In this document: positions 16,641 through 26,200 of the stretch, piece after piece
How the letters are laid out: each line of letters starts with the position of its first letter
Numbering within the stretch: the stretch's first letter is position 1
Assembly: GCA_026702745.1 (NCBI GenBank)
Contig: JAPPBT010000028.1
Span: 1 to 62,252 of the forward strand
Source: Gemmatimonadota bacterium
GTDB taxonomy: Bacteria > JAAXHH01
Length of the DNA: 62,252 nucleotides
Direction: 5' to 3'
Position numbers and translations under genes: made by a program
Notes under the pieces: model-generated
Database searches by the model: none
What the model saw: the letters and a program-made list of their open reading frames with translations, nothing else
Told to the model about the DNA's origin: nothing

Positions 16641-17825
16641 CTACGGAATGCGCATCTGGAAGACGGGCGTTTCCTGCCCCGTTCTCACGACGCGCACGAC
16701 CGGCACGGCGGGATCTCCGTCTCCCTCTCCCTCGAGGCTGACGAAGTCGAGCACGACGAATCCCGGGACGGCATGGGCGAAGATCGTTTCGGGCAGGTCG
16801 GTCACGCGCGTCACCTTGCCGGTGGAACCCGCCCCGCTCACGATGTGCATCCGGGCGACCTCGTCGCCTTCGAAGAGCTGCAGGCTGTGATCATGTCCCG
16901 CGGCATAGACGAGGGACCTGTGCCTTGCGAGTGCGATCTCGACTTTCTCCGCGAAGTCCACATATTTCGGGTGGTGCAGCGTGAGTTCGGATCTCGGCTG
17001 TAGCAGTAGATGATACAGGTTGACCAGAATATCGATGAGCATCCCCTGCCCCAGGTCGGCACGGTCGCCGGCCGACCGAAGCGGATAGTGACTCGCCACG
17101 ATCACGTAGTGGTTTTCCAGTGAGGCGAAGGTGTCGTCGATCCGCTGTCCGAATTCCCCATCAGCGCACCCACTTCTGTCGTAGACCTCGGAGAACCAGG
17201 GCAGCCAATCGATGGCGACGACCGCGATCCCCCGTTCCATCTGCTCCCCCGGCCGAAGCAGTTCGCGGACGGCGGGACCCGGACATCCGTCGCGGGGCAG
17301 GAAGTCCACGTCGCCCCCGGGCCATTCCAGTACGAACTCCTGCTGCGCGATGACGCGCTCACCTGTCCAGTCTCGCGGCGAGGAGCCCCAATCGTGGTTG
17401 CCCGGCACGAAGACCCGCAACGCAGAGGTGGACTCGAGCTGCTGGCGCAAAATGGACTCGCCCCAGGCGCGGTTATCCTCCTCCAGTCCCGACGGGTAGA
17501 GATTGTCACCCAGTAACAACACGGCGGCGCGATCCTGCGGAACGGCCCAGCGCCCGATGGCTGCCAGGGTGGGATCGTCCCGGACCGGCTCGCCGGTGTC
17601 TCCGGTCAGGATGATGCGATAGGCGACCCGGGCGGTGTCGGCTGGGCCGGTGACGCCGATCGTGTCCGCCGGAGCGTTCCACCGGATGAACGGGTCTCCA
17701 TCCGCGTCGTAGTTCTCGCCCCGAAGTCGTCCGGCATGGCAACCCGCCAGGACTACGGCCAGCGCCAGCAACAGCGCGGTCACCGGCCGGAAAACCCGCC
17801 GGAATGCCACCATACCCATATACAT
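16641..17825 (-). CDS. Calcineurin-like metallophosphoesterase lipoprotein
   Basis: 394 residues if started at ATG 17825; ATGs at 17819 and 17813 are equally possible. Lipobox VVLAGC makes it a predicted lipoprotein. All metallophosphoesterase motifs are present in order: ILTGDTGE, LLGDNLYPSG, VPGNHDWG, ASHYPL and AAGHDHSLQ, giving the two-metal site. Such enzymes hydrolyse phosphomonoesters or diesters. Last gene of the minus-strand run that begins at 21092, 45 bases after its neighbour, and convergent with the kinase-like/barrel gene 23 bases away. Fused homologues of these two in other bacteria imply joint function. Confidence 0.88.
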   Translation of the reverse strand: MYMGMVAFRRVFRPVTALLLALAVVLAGCHAGRLRGENYDADGDPFIRWNAPADTIGVTGPADTARVAYRIILTGDTGEPVRDDPTLAAIGRWAVPQDRAAVLLLGDNLYPSGLEEDNRAWGESILRQQLESTSALRVFVPGNHDWGSSPRDWTGERVIAQQEFVLEWPGGDVDFLPRDGCPGPAVRELLRPGEQMERGIAVVAIDWLPWFSEVYDRSGCADGEFGQRIDDTFASLENHYVIVASHYPLRSAGDRADLGQGMLIDILVNLYHLLLQPRSELTLHHPKYVDFAEKVEIALARHRSLVYAAGHDHSLQLFEGDEVARMHIVSGAGSTGKVTRVTDLPETIFAHAVPGFVVLDFVSLEGEGDGDPAVPVVRVVRTGQETPVFQMRIP

Positions 17826-17870
17826 TTCCGCTCGTTGTGCCTTCCGCCGGGCGTTATTCGATCCTCGCAA

Positions 17871-18965
17871 TTACTGTCCCTTCGCAACGGGGTAGAAACT
17901 CAGGGTCGCGCGCTTGCCCGCCCCTTCGTCCGCTATGACCAGGGTATTGTCGGCAGCAAAGGTGATGCCCTCGGCCTGCCGATGCAAGCTGGCCGTCAGT
18001 CTGCGTACGGAGAGGACCGTTCCACCGGGGGTGATCTCGGCAACGGCGCGTTGGCGGGCCGCCACGATAAACAAATTGCCCGATGCCGGATGCCGTTCGA
18101 CACCGGAGGGTTGGAATGTGTCGCGATCGATTGGGCGGGCGAACGCGGCAGCCTCGATGAGGATGGAACCGCCTTCGACAAGCCGCCTGGAATCGAGCGA
18201 CCAGCGGTAGATCGCTATCTGGTCACCCTGGCGGGGGTTTCTGGGGTTCTTGCTGAGGAGCAGCAGCATGCGCCGATCCGGATCGTAGGCCAGTCCCTCT
18301 ATTTCATGAAAACGTCCGACGCCGGTCTCATACCGGTTGTAGGGAACGGCCGCCCCGTTATCGCCCTCGCCGAACTCGTACAGCCGGCCCGTGCTCGTGA
18401 CGAGGAACAGCCGGTCCTCGGCGGCGGCAATGCCTTCGAAGTCATCGGCGACCCGGCCCCTGGGACCTCCGAGTTCAAAGTCTTTCACGATCGAGCCATC
18501 GCGATAATCGATTTCTACTACCGTGCCTCTTTCGTCATCGTGGGCGAGAAGCCGGTCCCCTGCGAGCATGGCCAGGCCGGAGATTTCCCGCAACCGCCTC
18601 GGCAGCCTCAATTGCCGGTCCGGCTCTTCGAAATCGAAACGCCCGAGGAGAAGAGGATCCCCCGAGGCCGCCGCAGTGGAGCCAGCAATAGAGGTCTGGT
18701 TGACCGTGGCTGCAGCCATTGCGTTCACGGTGGAATCCATCCCCGCGCCCGCCATCGGGGGGGCTACGCCTTCCGCCGCAGGAGCACCGCCGGCTATAGC
18801 AGGAGCGCCATCATCCTGCATCGCAGACGCGCCCACGCCAGGTTCCGCCGACGCGCCCACGTCCGGTTCGCCCGGCGCGTCCTCCCCCACGAACATGGCC
18901 ACCACGAAGAAGACCACGCTCAAGCCCAGAAATGCCGCCAGGAGCTTATTGCCCGGTGCCCTCAT
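17871..18965 (-). CDS. Membrane-tethered SdiA-regulated/esterase-like phytase-type beta-propeller
   Basis: 364 residues from ATG 18965 (GAGGAGAGG upstream). An uncleaved-looking N-terminal anchor (APGNKLLAAFLGLSVVFFVVAMFVGE) is followed by about 90 residues of Ala/Gly/Pro-rich linker with GASA-type repeats, then a propeller domain: LREISGLAMLAGDRLLAHDDERGTVVEID, DFEGIAAAEDRLFLVTSTGRLYEF, and PSGVERHPASGNLFIV. This order of ISGL, DFEGIA and SGV motifs matches the SdiA-regulated (YjiK-like) and esterase-like phytase families. The anchor closely resembles that of the solute-binding protein two genes upstream. Probably periplasmic face of the inner membrane. Catalytic activity not assured. Confidence 0.78.
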   Translation of the reverse strand: MRAPGNKLLAAFLGLSVVFFVVAMFVGEDAPGEPDVGASAEPGVGASAMQDDGAPAIAGGAPAAEGVAPPMAGAGMDSTVNAMAAATVNQTSIAGSTAAASGDPLLLGRFDFEEPDRQLRLPRRLREISGLAMLAGDRLLAHDDERGTVVEIDYRDGSIVKDFELGGPRGRVADDFEGIAAAEDRLFLVTSTGRLYEFGEGDNGAAVPYNRYETGVGRFHEIEGLAYDPDRRMLLLLSKNPRNPRQGDQIAIYRWSLDSRRLVEGGSILIEAAAFARPIDRDTFQPSGVERHPASGNLFIVAARQRAVAEITPGGTVLSVRRLTASLHRQAEGITFAADNTLVIADEGAGKRATLSFYPVAKGQ

Positions 18966-18978
18966 AGACCACCTCTCC

Positions 18979-19902
18979 TCAAGATTGCGGCCGTTCCTCC
19001 AGCTCCACCTTTGCGGCATAACCTTCGGTGATCTTTTCCAGAGCCGCGGTGAAGGTCGCCGGGTCCGACTTCTTCTTCATCCGGACGTCGAACTCGACGA
19101 TCGAAGCGTCGTCCCCCTCTTCCACGACCCCCGCGAACTGCCAGCGCGCGGCATAGGTCGCCAGCAGCGCTTCGGCAGCTTGCTGCGCCGCTTCGGAGCG
19201 CGACGTGTGTACCCTGAGCCTGGTGGTGAAAGGCTTGGGCTTTTTACCCTCCCCGGGATCGCTCCCGTCAGGCCCAGGATGCCCGCCGGGCGGATGCACC
19301 AGCCTGAGCCCGGACAGTACCGCGGGCTCCGCGCCCCAGTTCATGCGCCAGACGACGAGCACGACGGCATTGAAAGCCACCGAGGCCAGGATCGCCACCG
19401 AACCGTACTGGATCCCGGCGGCCAGTCCGATGCCGATGACAATGAACATATATATGGCGTCCATGGTTTCGTTCAGCGACGTGCGAAAGCGTACCGCGGC
19501 GACGATACCCGCGATACTGAAGGCGAGGGCGATGCTGTCCTTCACCAGAAACACGACGAGGGCGATTGCGATGGGGACGACGAGGAGGGTCTGGGCAAAG
19601 GACGGGTCGTATTTCTTGCGGGGCCGCGTCCAGCGATAGACCCAGACCACGGGCAGGGCGAAGAGAAAGGAAAACAGCAACGACATGGTTACCGGAACGA
19701 ACACCTGGGACAGGCCCGCATCGGCCTCGAACTGTTCGAAATCCAGGGTCGGAAGGGAGCTGTCTTCGATCCGTTCGGCCACCTGAAATTCGAGGAAGAC
19801 CCCCGGAAGCAACTCCCACAGGGCCGCGAAAAAAAGGAACGAGGCGATATAATAGACCACGAGCCGGACAACGATATGGTCGAGCAGGGCCGATCCTTTC
19901 AT
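18979..19902 (-). CDS. DUF4956-family membrane protein
   Basis: 307 residues. At least four hydrophobic spans occur in the first 200 residues, with the family hallmark SIALAFSIAGIVAAVRFRTSLNETMDAIYMF followed by VIGIGLAAGIQYG. The C-terminal 100 residues are soluble (RLRVHTSRSEAAQQAAEALL). DUF4956 proteins are often found beside VTC-type polyphosphate polymerases and CotH-like kinases; neither is present here. An internal Pro/Gly-rich loop (HPPGGHPGPDGSDPGEGKK) separates the two halves. It lies 13 bases before the tethered propeller gene and 47 after the solute-binding gene, so one operon is likely. Confidence 0.82.
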   Translation of the reverse strand: MKGSALLDHIVVRLVVYYIASFLFFAALWELLPGVFLEFQVAERIEDSSLPTLDFEQFEADAGLSQVFVPVTMSLLFSFLFALPVVWVYRWTRPRKKYDPSFAQTLLVVPIAIALVVFLVKDSIALAFSIAGIVAAVRFRTSLNETMDAIYMFIVIGIGLAAGIQYGSVAILASVAFNAVVLVVWRMNWGAEPAVLSGLRLVHPPGGHPGPDGSDPGEGKKPKPFTTRLRVHTSRSEAAQQAAEALLATYAARWQFAGVVEEGDDASIVEFDVRMKKKSDPATFTAALEKITEGYAAKVELEERPQS

Positions 19903-19949
19903 AGGTCACCTCGGAATCGTGCGATGCGAGGGCGGTAAATCCACACGCC

Positions 19950-21092
19950 CTACCACGTGAAGCTGAATGATCCGGTCGTGCGCGGATCGGGTCCGGTCCT
20001 GCCGGCGTCCGGGGTCTTGTACCGGCCGGGCACGGCAGACCAGTCTTCGTAGACGTTGCCGTCCAGGAAATAACGCCGCGTCATACCGGGTCCCATGGCC
20101 GGCCTGTCCGAAAGGAACAGTTCATAGAAATGGGATGGCGGGTCCGGACCGGTCCGATCTCGATAAGGGACGTATTCGCCGAGGCCGTCGCCGTCGACGT
20201 CCGTTCGGATCCAGTCGAGCTCGAGCAGACCGTGAATGGTCCGGTCGGCCATCATGGCGCGCATCTCGGCGTCGAACCGGGTGATGATCGAATCGGCGCC
20301 AGGAAGCGTGCGATTTACGGCGAGGTGAAGCGAACGGGTGAGCAGCGGCGTCGAACCGAATGCCAGGCGCGTCCGTGCTTCGCCTCCGTGATTGGCGATA
20401 AGGTACTGGACGACCAGGTCGTCCAACAGCGCGTAGTCCACCTCGCCGTCGAGGAGTCTTGCGACCCCGTCCTCGTCGCTGTTCGAACGGACGAATTCCG
20501 GCCCGTCCTCAGTCTCTGCCACACTCGCGTACGCGAGCCCGGCGAACAGGGCGACCTTCGTTCCGGCGAGGCCGGCCAGGGAGGCAGCAGATACGTCGCT
20601 GCCTGCCCGCCCCACGAGGATCAGCCGGTTCTCCAGATACGGCCGCGAGTAAATCATCGCGCCGTCCCGTGCTTCATTCTGCCAGACTGCCGCACTTCCA
20701 TCGAACGCCCCGGTCAGCAACACGGACGACAACCTCTCCTCGTCCATGACAACCGTATCGGCGCCGATCCCCATGCGTTCCAGGGCCGTTTCGACAAGAT
20801 CGAGGGCGAACCGCGGTTTTCCCGGCGCGCCGGCGAAAGGCGACCACGTTGTCGTTACCAGTCGCAGCGGCCGGCCTGACAGTTCGGGATGGCCGTCGAA
20901 TCGCGCACCGGACGCGGCCTCCGGACCATTCGTGGCGGCGTCCTGCTCGTACCGGCCTCCTGATGGATCGCCGGGCTGCACTTCGCTTTCGGAATCGAAC
21001 AGCGCGAACTCCTCTACGATCACCGCCACCAAGAAAAACACGAAGCTGAAGATAAGAAACCATACCAGCAGTTTGTTACCCGGTCTGTACAT
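19950..21092 (-). CDS. Membrane-tethered solute-binding (SBP family 3-like) protein
   Basis: 380 residues from ATG 21092; a longer reading up to 21662 crosses the promoter of the divergent gene and is rejected. N-terminal anchor YRPGNKLLVWFLIFSFVFFLVAVIVEE, then a periplasmic binding fold: RPLRLVTTTWSPFAG, ALDLVETALERMGI, GAFDGSAAVWQNEARDGAMIYSRPYLENRLILV, VDYALLDDLVVQYL and NRTLPGADSIITRFD are typical of amino-acid binding proteins. No ABC permease or ATPase is nearby, so a sensory or scavenging role with the downstream DUF4956 and propeller proteins is more likely than transport. A C-terminal DVDGDGLGEY looks like a calcium-binding loop. First gene of the minus-strand operon. Confidence 0.75.
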   Translation of the reverse strand: MYRPGNKLLVWFLIFSFVFFLVAVIVEEFALFDSESEVQPGDPSGGRYEQDAATNGPEAASGARFDGHPELSGRPLRLVTTTWSPFAGAPGKPRFALDLVETALERMGIGADTVVMDEERLSSVLLTGAFDGSAAVWQNEARDGAMIYSRPYLENRLILVGRAGSDVSAASLAGLAGTKVALFAGLAYASVAETEDGPEFVRSNSDEDGVARLLDGEVDYALLDDLVVQYLIANHGGEARTRLAFGSTPLLTRSLHLAVNRTLPGADSIITRFDAEMRAMMADRTIHGLLELDWIRTDVDGDGLGEYVPYRDRTGPDPPSHFYELFLSDRPAMGPGMTRRYFLDGNVYEDWSAVPGRYKTPDAGRTGPDPRTTGSFSFTW

Positions 21093-21402
21093 GATCCTTG
21101 CCTTACCCCGGTCTCGAACAAAGCCGTACCCGCATGACGATTCACACGAGGGCCCGTCGGCTCGGATTGCACTGTTAGAGAAGCAAGTATCCGCTGTAGA
21201 TGGTTGCCAGGATTTAAGGGAAGTCCAAACGTAATTAAAACGACTGTGTCGTACTTCGCATGCGAAAAACGAACGAAAGACAAAAAAACTGAAACTGTGT
21301 ATCAACTGAACGGTTATATTACTAGTACATTCAACATGTTTTATTAATGACCCTCCTCCCGGAGCACACGAGCGGAGCACACGATTCAGGGAGTTTCCCG
21401 GT
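21093..21402. promoter_or_regulatory. Divergent promoter region
   Basis: About 310 bases, notably AT-rich at 21230-21350, between the tethered solute-binding gene and the LRR lipoprotein. It should hold promoters for both. No palindrome, repeat or RNA gene was recognised. Confidence 0.5.
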
Positions 21403-23169
21403 TTGCTTACGTCCCGCTTGATCTTGTTCGTTATCGCGCTATTCGTCGTTTCGGCAGCACTGGCCGCTTGTGGCGGCGGGGGTTCTTCGCAACCCGGACC
21501 GACGTCGCCCGTTACGCCGACACCGCCTCCAACGCCGACACCACCTCCAACGCCCACGCCGCCGCCCACGCCGCAACCCGTCCCGACCAGTATCCGGATC
21601 ACACCATCTTCCCTGACGCTTACCTCGCTGGGCCAGACCGCGCAACTGACCGCCACGGTCAACGATCAGAACGGCAGTCCGATTACCGGGGCATCGGTGG
21701 CTTGGTCATCGAGCAACACCGGCGTAGCCACCGTGAGTACCGGAGGCCTGGTTACGGCGGTGAGCAACGGAACGGCCCGCATCACCGCGCGATCGGGCAG
21801 CGTCTCGAACGGGATCACGGTGACCGTATCGGCGCCCGTTCCCAACCGCGCCCCGGAGCCGGTGGATGAAATAGCGCCTCAGGCACTGGTCGAGAACGGT
21901 CCTCCCGCGGAGCTGGACGTATCCTCCGCATTCCGCGACCCGGACGACGACGAACTGACCTATACCGCGGAAACCAGCGACGACCAGGTTGCCACGGCGG
22001 AAGCGTCCGGCGCCACCGTCACCATCCGTCCTGTCGCGGCCGGCGAAGCGACCGTGACGGTCACGGCGACCGATCCGGACAGCCTGAGCGCCACGCAGGC
22101 CATATCCGTCACCGTCACAGCCGATACGGTGATGAATACCCGGCCGCAGGCGGTGGGTATGCTCGCGGACCTGAGACTGGTTGAAGGAGGTCCGGCCGAG
22201 GAACTGAACGTGTCCGACGCGTTTCTCGATGCCGAAGGCGATAGCCTGGTATATACCGCTGTGTCGAGCGACGAACAGGTCGCCACGGCCGAAGCGATGG
22301 AGGCGCGGATCACGATCCATCCGGTATCGCCGGGCAAAACGACGGTCTCAGTCCGTGCGACCGACCCGGAAGGCCTGAGCGCCACGCAGAGCTTCACCGT
22401 GACGACGGTGGTTTCGAGTCCTGATCGGAATGCGCTCGTCGCGTTCTACGAAATGACGGGCGGACCGGACTGGTCGGACCGGACGAACTGGCTGTCCAAC
22501 GCCCCGCTCGACGACTGGCATGGCGTCACGACCGACGCCGACGGCATGGTCACCCGGCTGGAGCTGAACGGGAAAAACCTTCGAGGACCACTACCGGATG
22601 CACTTGGGCAACTCGGTAACCTCGCGGTGCTGGACCTCGGCGGCAATCATCTGTCAGGCGGAATTCCTTCCTCGTTCGGCCAACTGAGGTTGCTTGAAGC
22701 GTTGAACCTCGAAGGGAACCAGTTGGCGGGGGGCCTGCCCCCGGAAATCCAGCACCTGGAGAATCTCGAAACGCTCCATCTCGCCGGAAACCAACTGTCC
22801 GGCGAGATTCCCTCTGAACTCGAGCATCTTGATGCGCTCGAAGTGCTCGATTTCGGGGACAACGCGTTTACGGGTCCCATCCTCCCCGAAATCGGAACAC
22901 TGGCGGCCCTTGTCCACCTGGATCTCTCGGTCAATCGGCTCACGGGTCCGCTGCCGCCGGAAATCGGGCGGCTCGGCAGTCTGACTACGCTTGACGTGGC
23001 CTCGAACCCGGAACTTTCCGGCCCTCTGCCCCTGGCGCTTTCCAGGCTCGACCTGGAAAGCCTGCACGTTAACGGAACTCAACTTTGCGTGCCGTTATCC
23101 GAGGAATTCCTGGAATGGCTGAGTGAAATCCCGGATCTCAGCGACATACCAGTCTGCCCGGACGAGTAG
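21403..23169 (+). CDS. Surface-type lipoprotein with Ig-like domains and LRRs
   Basis: 588 residues from a TTG at 21403, with CAGGGAG about ten bases upstream. Lipobox ALAAC (Cys23), then a Gly/Ser and Thr/Pro-rich stalk (PTPPPTPTPPPTPTPPPTPQ). One BIG_2 domain (about 60-145), two cadherin-like Ig domains of the form VDEIAPQALVENGPPAELDVSSAFRDPDDDELTY (about 150-235 and 240-325), the N-cap DRNALVAFYEMTGGPDW, then about eight LRRs (GGIPSSFGQLRLLEAL type) and a C-cap TQLCVPLSEEFLEWL...VC. Predicted to be exposed at the cell surface. It lies 60 bases before the CARDB protein gene in the same direction, so co-expression is likely. Confidence 0.85.
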   Translation: MLTSRLILFVIALFVVSAALAACGGGGSSQPGPTSPVTPTPPPTPTPPPTPTPPPTPQPVPTSIRITPSSLTLTSLGQTAQLTATVNDQNGSPITGASVAWSSSNTGVATVSTGGLVTAVSNGTARITARSGSVSNGITVTVSAPVPNRAPEPVDEIAPQALVENGPPAELDVSSAFRDPDDDELTYTAETSDDQVATAEASGATVTIRPVAAGEATVTVTATDPDSLSATQAISVTVTADTVMNTRPQAVGMLADLRLVEGGPAEELNVSDAFLDAEGDSLVYTAVSSDEQVATAEAMEARITIHPVSPGKTTVSVRATDPEGLSATQSFTVTTVVSSPDRNALVAFYEMTGGPDWSDRTNWLSNAPLDDWHGVTTDADGMVTRLELNGKNLRGPLPDALGQLGNLAVLDLGGNHLSGGIPSSFGQLRLLEALNLEGNQLAGGLPPEIQHLENLETLHLAGNQLSGEIPSELEHLDALEVLDFGDNAFTGPILPEIGTLAALVHLDLSVNRLTGPLPPEIGRLGSLTTLDVASNPELSGPLPLALSRLDLESLHVNGTQLCVPLSEEFLEWLSEIPDLSDIPVCPDE

Positions 23170-23232
23170 TCCGGATCGACAAACCCGTAAACCGCCGCGG
23201 CGCCTGCCGTCGCTTCAAGGTGTGGCTATCTG

Positions 23233-26200
23233 ATGTATCGTACCGCTAAAGTAGGATTTCCGGTTATCCTTTGCCTGGTGGCCGTTACGCTTTTCACCTG
23301 CGGGAAAGACAGTCCTACCAACTCCTCCCGGCAGGAAGCGGCCGCACCAAAGACCGCGGCAAGGCCGCAGGCCGCGACCACCGGTACGCAGGCCGCGACC
23401 ACCAGTCCACAGGCCACAGCAGCCACGCCACAGACTACAGCAACTCCGCCGCCTGCTGGTCCGCAGCCATCAGACGCCGCGGACACGACCGCCACGGCGA
23501 GCAGATCGGAAAACCTCGAAGACGGGCAGCAACCAACCGGCCAGGCAGGCCAGCCCGTCGTGACCGGCCAGCCCGTCGTGACCGGCCAGGCAGGGCAGTC
23601 CACCGGGCAGGCAACCTCGCCGGATTACGTGATCGAATCGGTAGAAGTCAGCGAAACGAGCCTGAGCGCCGGACAGCGCTTTTCCATGACCGCGACGGTC
23701 AAGAACCAGGGCGCGGACTACCCCGGTTTCGCGCTGGCAACGCTGCGGTTCTACCGTTCCTCCGACGCCACGATCTCCACCGCTGACACGGAACTCGGTG
23801 ATCGGCCCATCCTCCCGCTCGACGCGGACGAGACCCGGGAGTGGTCCCTGCCCGTCCTCAACGCACCGTCGGCCGCCGGCACGTATTACTACGGCGCCTG
23901 TGTCGATGCTCTGCCGGAAGAATCCGACCAGCAGAACAACTGCTCGGTCGCGGTGGCGGTGAGCGTCGGCGGGCCCGACCTGGTGGTCGATTCCCTGGCG
24001 GTGAGCGAAACGAGCCTGAGCGCCGGGCAGCGTTTCACCATGACCGCCAGGGTGCGGAACCAGGGCGCCGGCGCCACGGTAGACCTGACGACGCTGCGCT
24101 TCTACCAGTCCTCCGACGCCACGATCTCCACCGCCGATACGGAACTCGGCACGCGGCCGATACTCACACTGGACGCGGACGAGACCCAGGCGTGGTCCCT
24201 GCCCGCCCTGAACGCTCCGTCAACGGCCGGCACCTACTACTACGGCGCCTGCGTAGATCCGCTGGCGGCAGAAACCGATCAGCAGAACAACTGCTCGGCA
24301 GCATTGACGCTGACCGTCGGTGGACCCGACCTGGTCGTCGATTCTCTGGCGGTGAGCGAGACCAACCTGAGCGCCGGGCAGCGCTTCTCCATGACCGCCA
24401 GGGTCCGGAACCAGGGCGCCGGCGGATCCATATCCCTGACGACGGTGCGCTTCTACCGGTCCACAGACGCGACGATCTCCACCGCCGACACGGAGCTCGA
24501 TTCCCGGCCCATACTACCCCTCGATCCAGCCGAGACCCGGGAATGGTTCCTGCCCCTGCTCTACGCGCCGTCAGCGGCCGGCACGTACTACTACGGCGCC
24601 TGCGTAGATCCCCTGACGGAGGAAACCGACCAGCAGAACAACTGCTCGGCGGCGGTGACCATATCCCTGAGAACGGCGGATCTCATCGTCGAGCGGCCTA
24701 CGGTCAGCGACGTCAGCTCCACCGCGGGCGGCAGGTTCTCTTTGAGCGCCACGGTGCGCAACCAGGGCGGCGGTGACGCCGTCGCGTGGACGACCCTTCG
24801 TTTCTACCAGTCCGGCGACGCCACGATTTCAAGCGCCGATACGGAGGTCGGCACGTGGTCCGTATCTCCCCTGGAGGCGTCCGGATCACAGGAACGGACG
24901 CTCAGGTTCCTCGAACTGCCTACGGACGGCGGTACCTATTTCTACGGGGCCTGCGTGGATCCCCTGCCCGGTGAGGCCGACACGGGCAACAACTGTTCGG
25001 GCGGGGTGACCATTACCGTCAGCAGTCCCGACCTGGTCGTCGATGCCCCGACCGTCAGCGAGCCAAACCCGGCGCCCGGCGAGCAATTCGACCTCAGCGC
25101 CACCGTCCGGAACCAGGGCGGCGGCGACGCGGCTTCATCGACGACGCTCCGCTACTACCGCTCGAGCGACGCCACGATCACCGCCAGTGACACCGAAGTG
25201 GGAACCGACTTCGTAATCAGGCTGGACGCGGCCGCAACCGCCGAGGAGTCGATCTCGTTGACCGCGCCCGATGCGGCGGGAACCTACTACTACGGCGCAT
25301 GCGTGGACGCGCTGGACAACGAGACGGGCACGGGGAACAACTGCTCCGTGGGCGTCGCGGTGACCGTGGGGCAGACCGCCAACCAGCCCCCGGTGGCCCG
25401 GGGCATGATTCCCGACCAGGAAGTCGACGGCGGCGAGTCGGTCACGGTGGACGTGTCCTCGTACTTCGAGGATCCCGACGGCGATACGCTGACCTACCAG
25501 GCCCTGACGTCAAACGCCGCGGTCGCGACCGCATTCATTCCGGGTAGCGTGGTGACGATCAGGGGCTTGTCGGCCGGCAGCGCGACGATCACCATCACGG
25601 CCAGCGACGGCAGTCTGACCGCCGGGCAACCGATACGCGTCACCGTAAGACGTTCCGTCGTCCCGCTTCCCGATCTCATCGTTGAATCGCCGTCGGTCAG
25701 CGACGGCAGTCCGGAACCCGGCGAGCGATTCACGTTCAGGGCGACGGTTCGCAACCGGGGTGACGGCGACGCTTCATCCTCGACCACGCTGCGCTACTAC
25801 CGCTCCGGGGACGCCACGATCTCGGCCGCGGATACGGAAGTCGGCACGGACAGCGTGCGCTCCCTGGACTCGTCCGAGACCAGCGACGAATCGATCGCGC
25901 TGAATGCGCCTTCAGACGAGGGCACGTACTACTACGGCGCCTGCGTGGAAGCGCTGTCCGACGAATCCGACACGCAGAACAACTGCTCCGTCGCCGTGAC
26001 GGTGACGGTGGGCCAGCCCGTCAACCAGGCGCCCGTCGCACAGGGTACGATCCCGGCACAGAACGTGGACGTGGGCGAATCAGTACGGATCGCCGTAACC
26101 ACCTATTTCAGCGATCCCGACGGCGACCGGTTGACGTACTCGGCCGCCTCGTCCGACGCGGCGGTCGCCACGGCGGCCACTTCGGGCAGTTTGGTGACGG

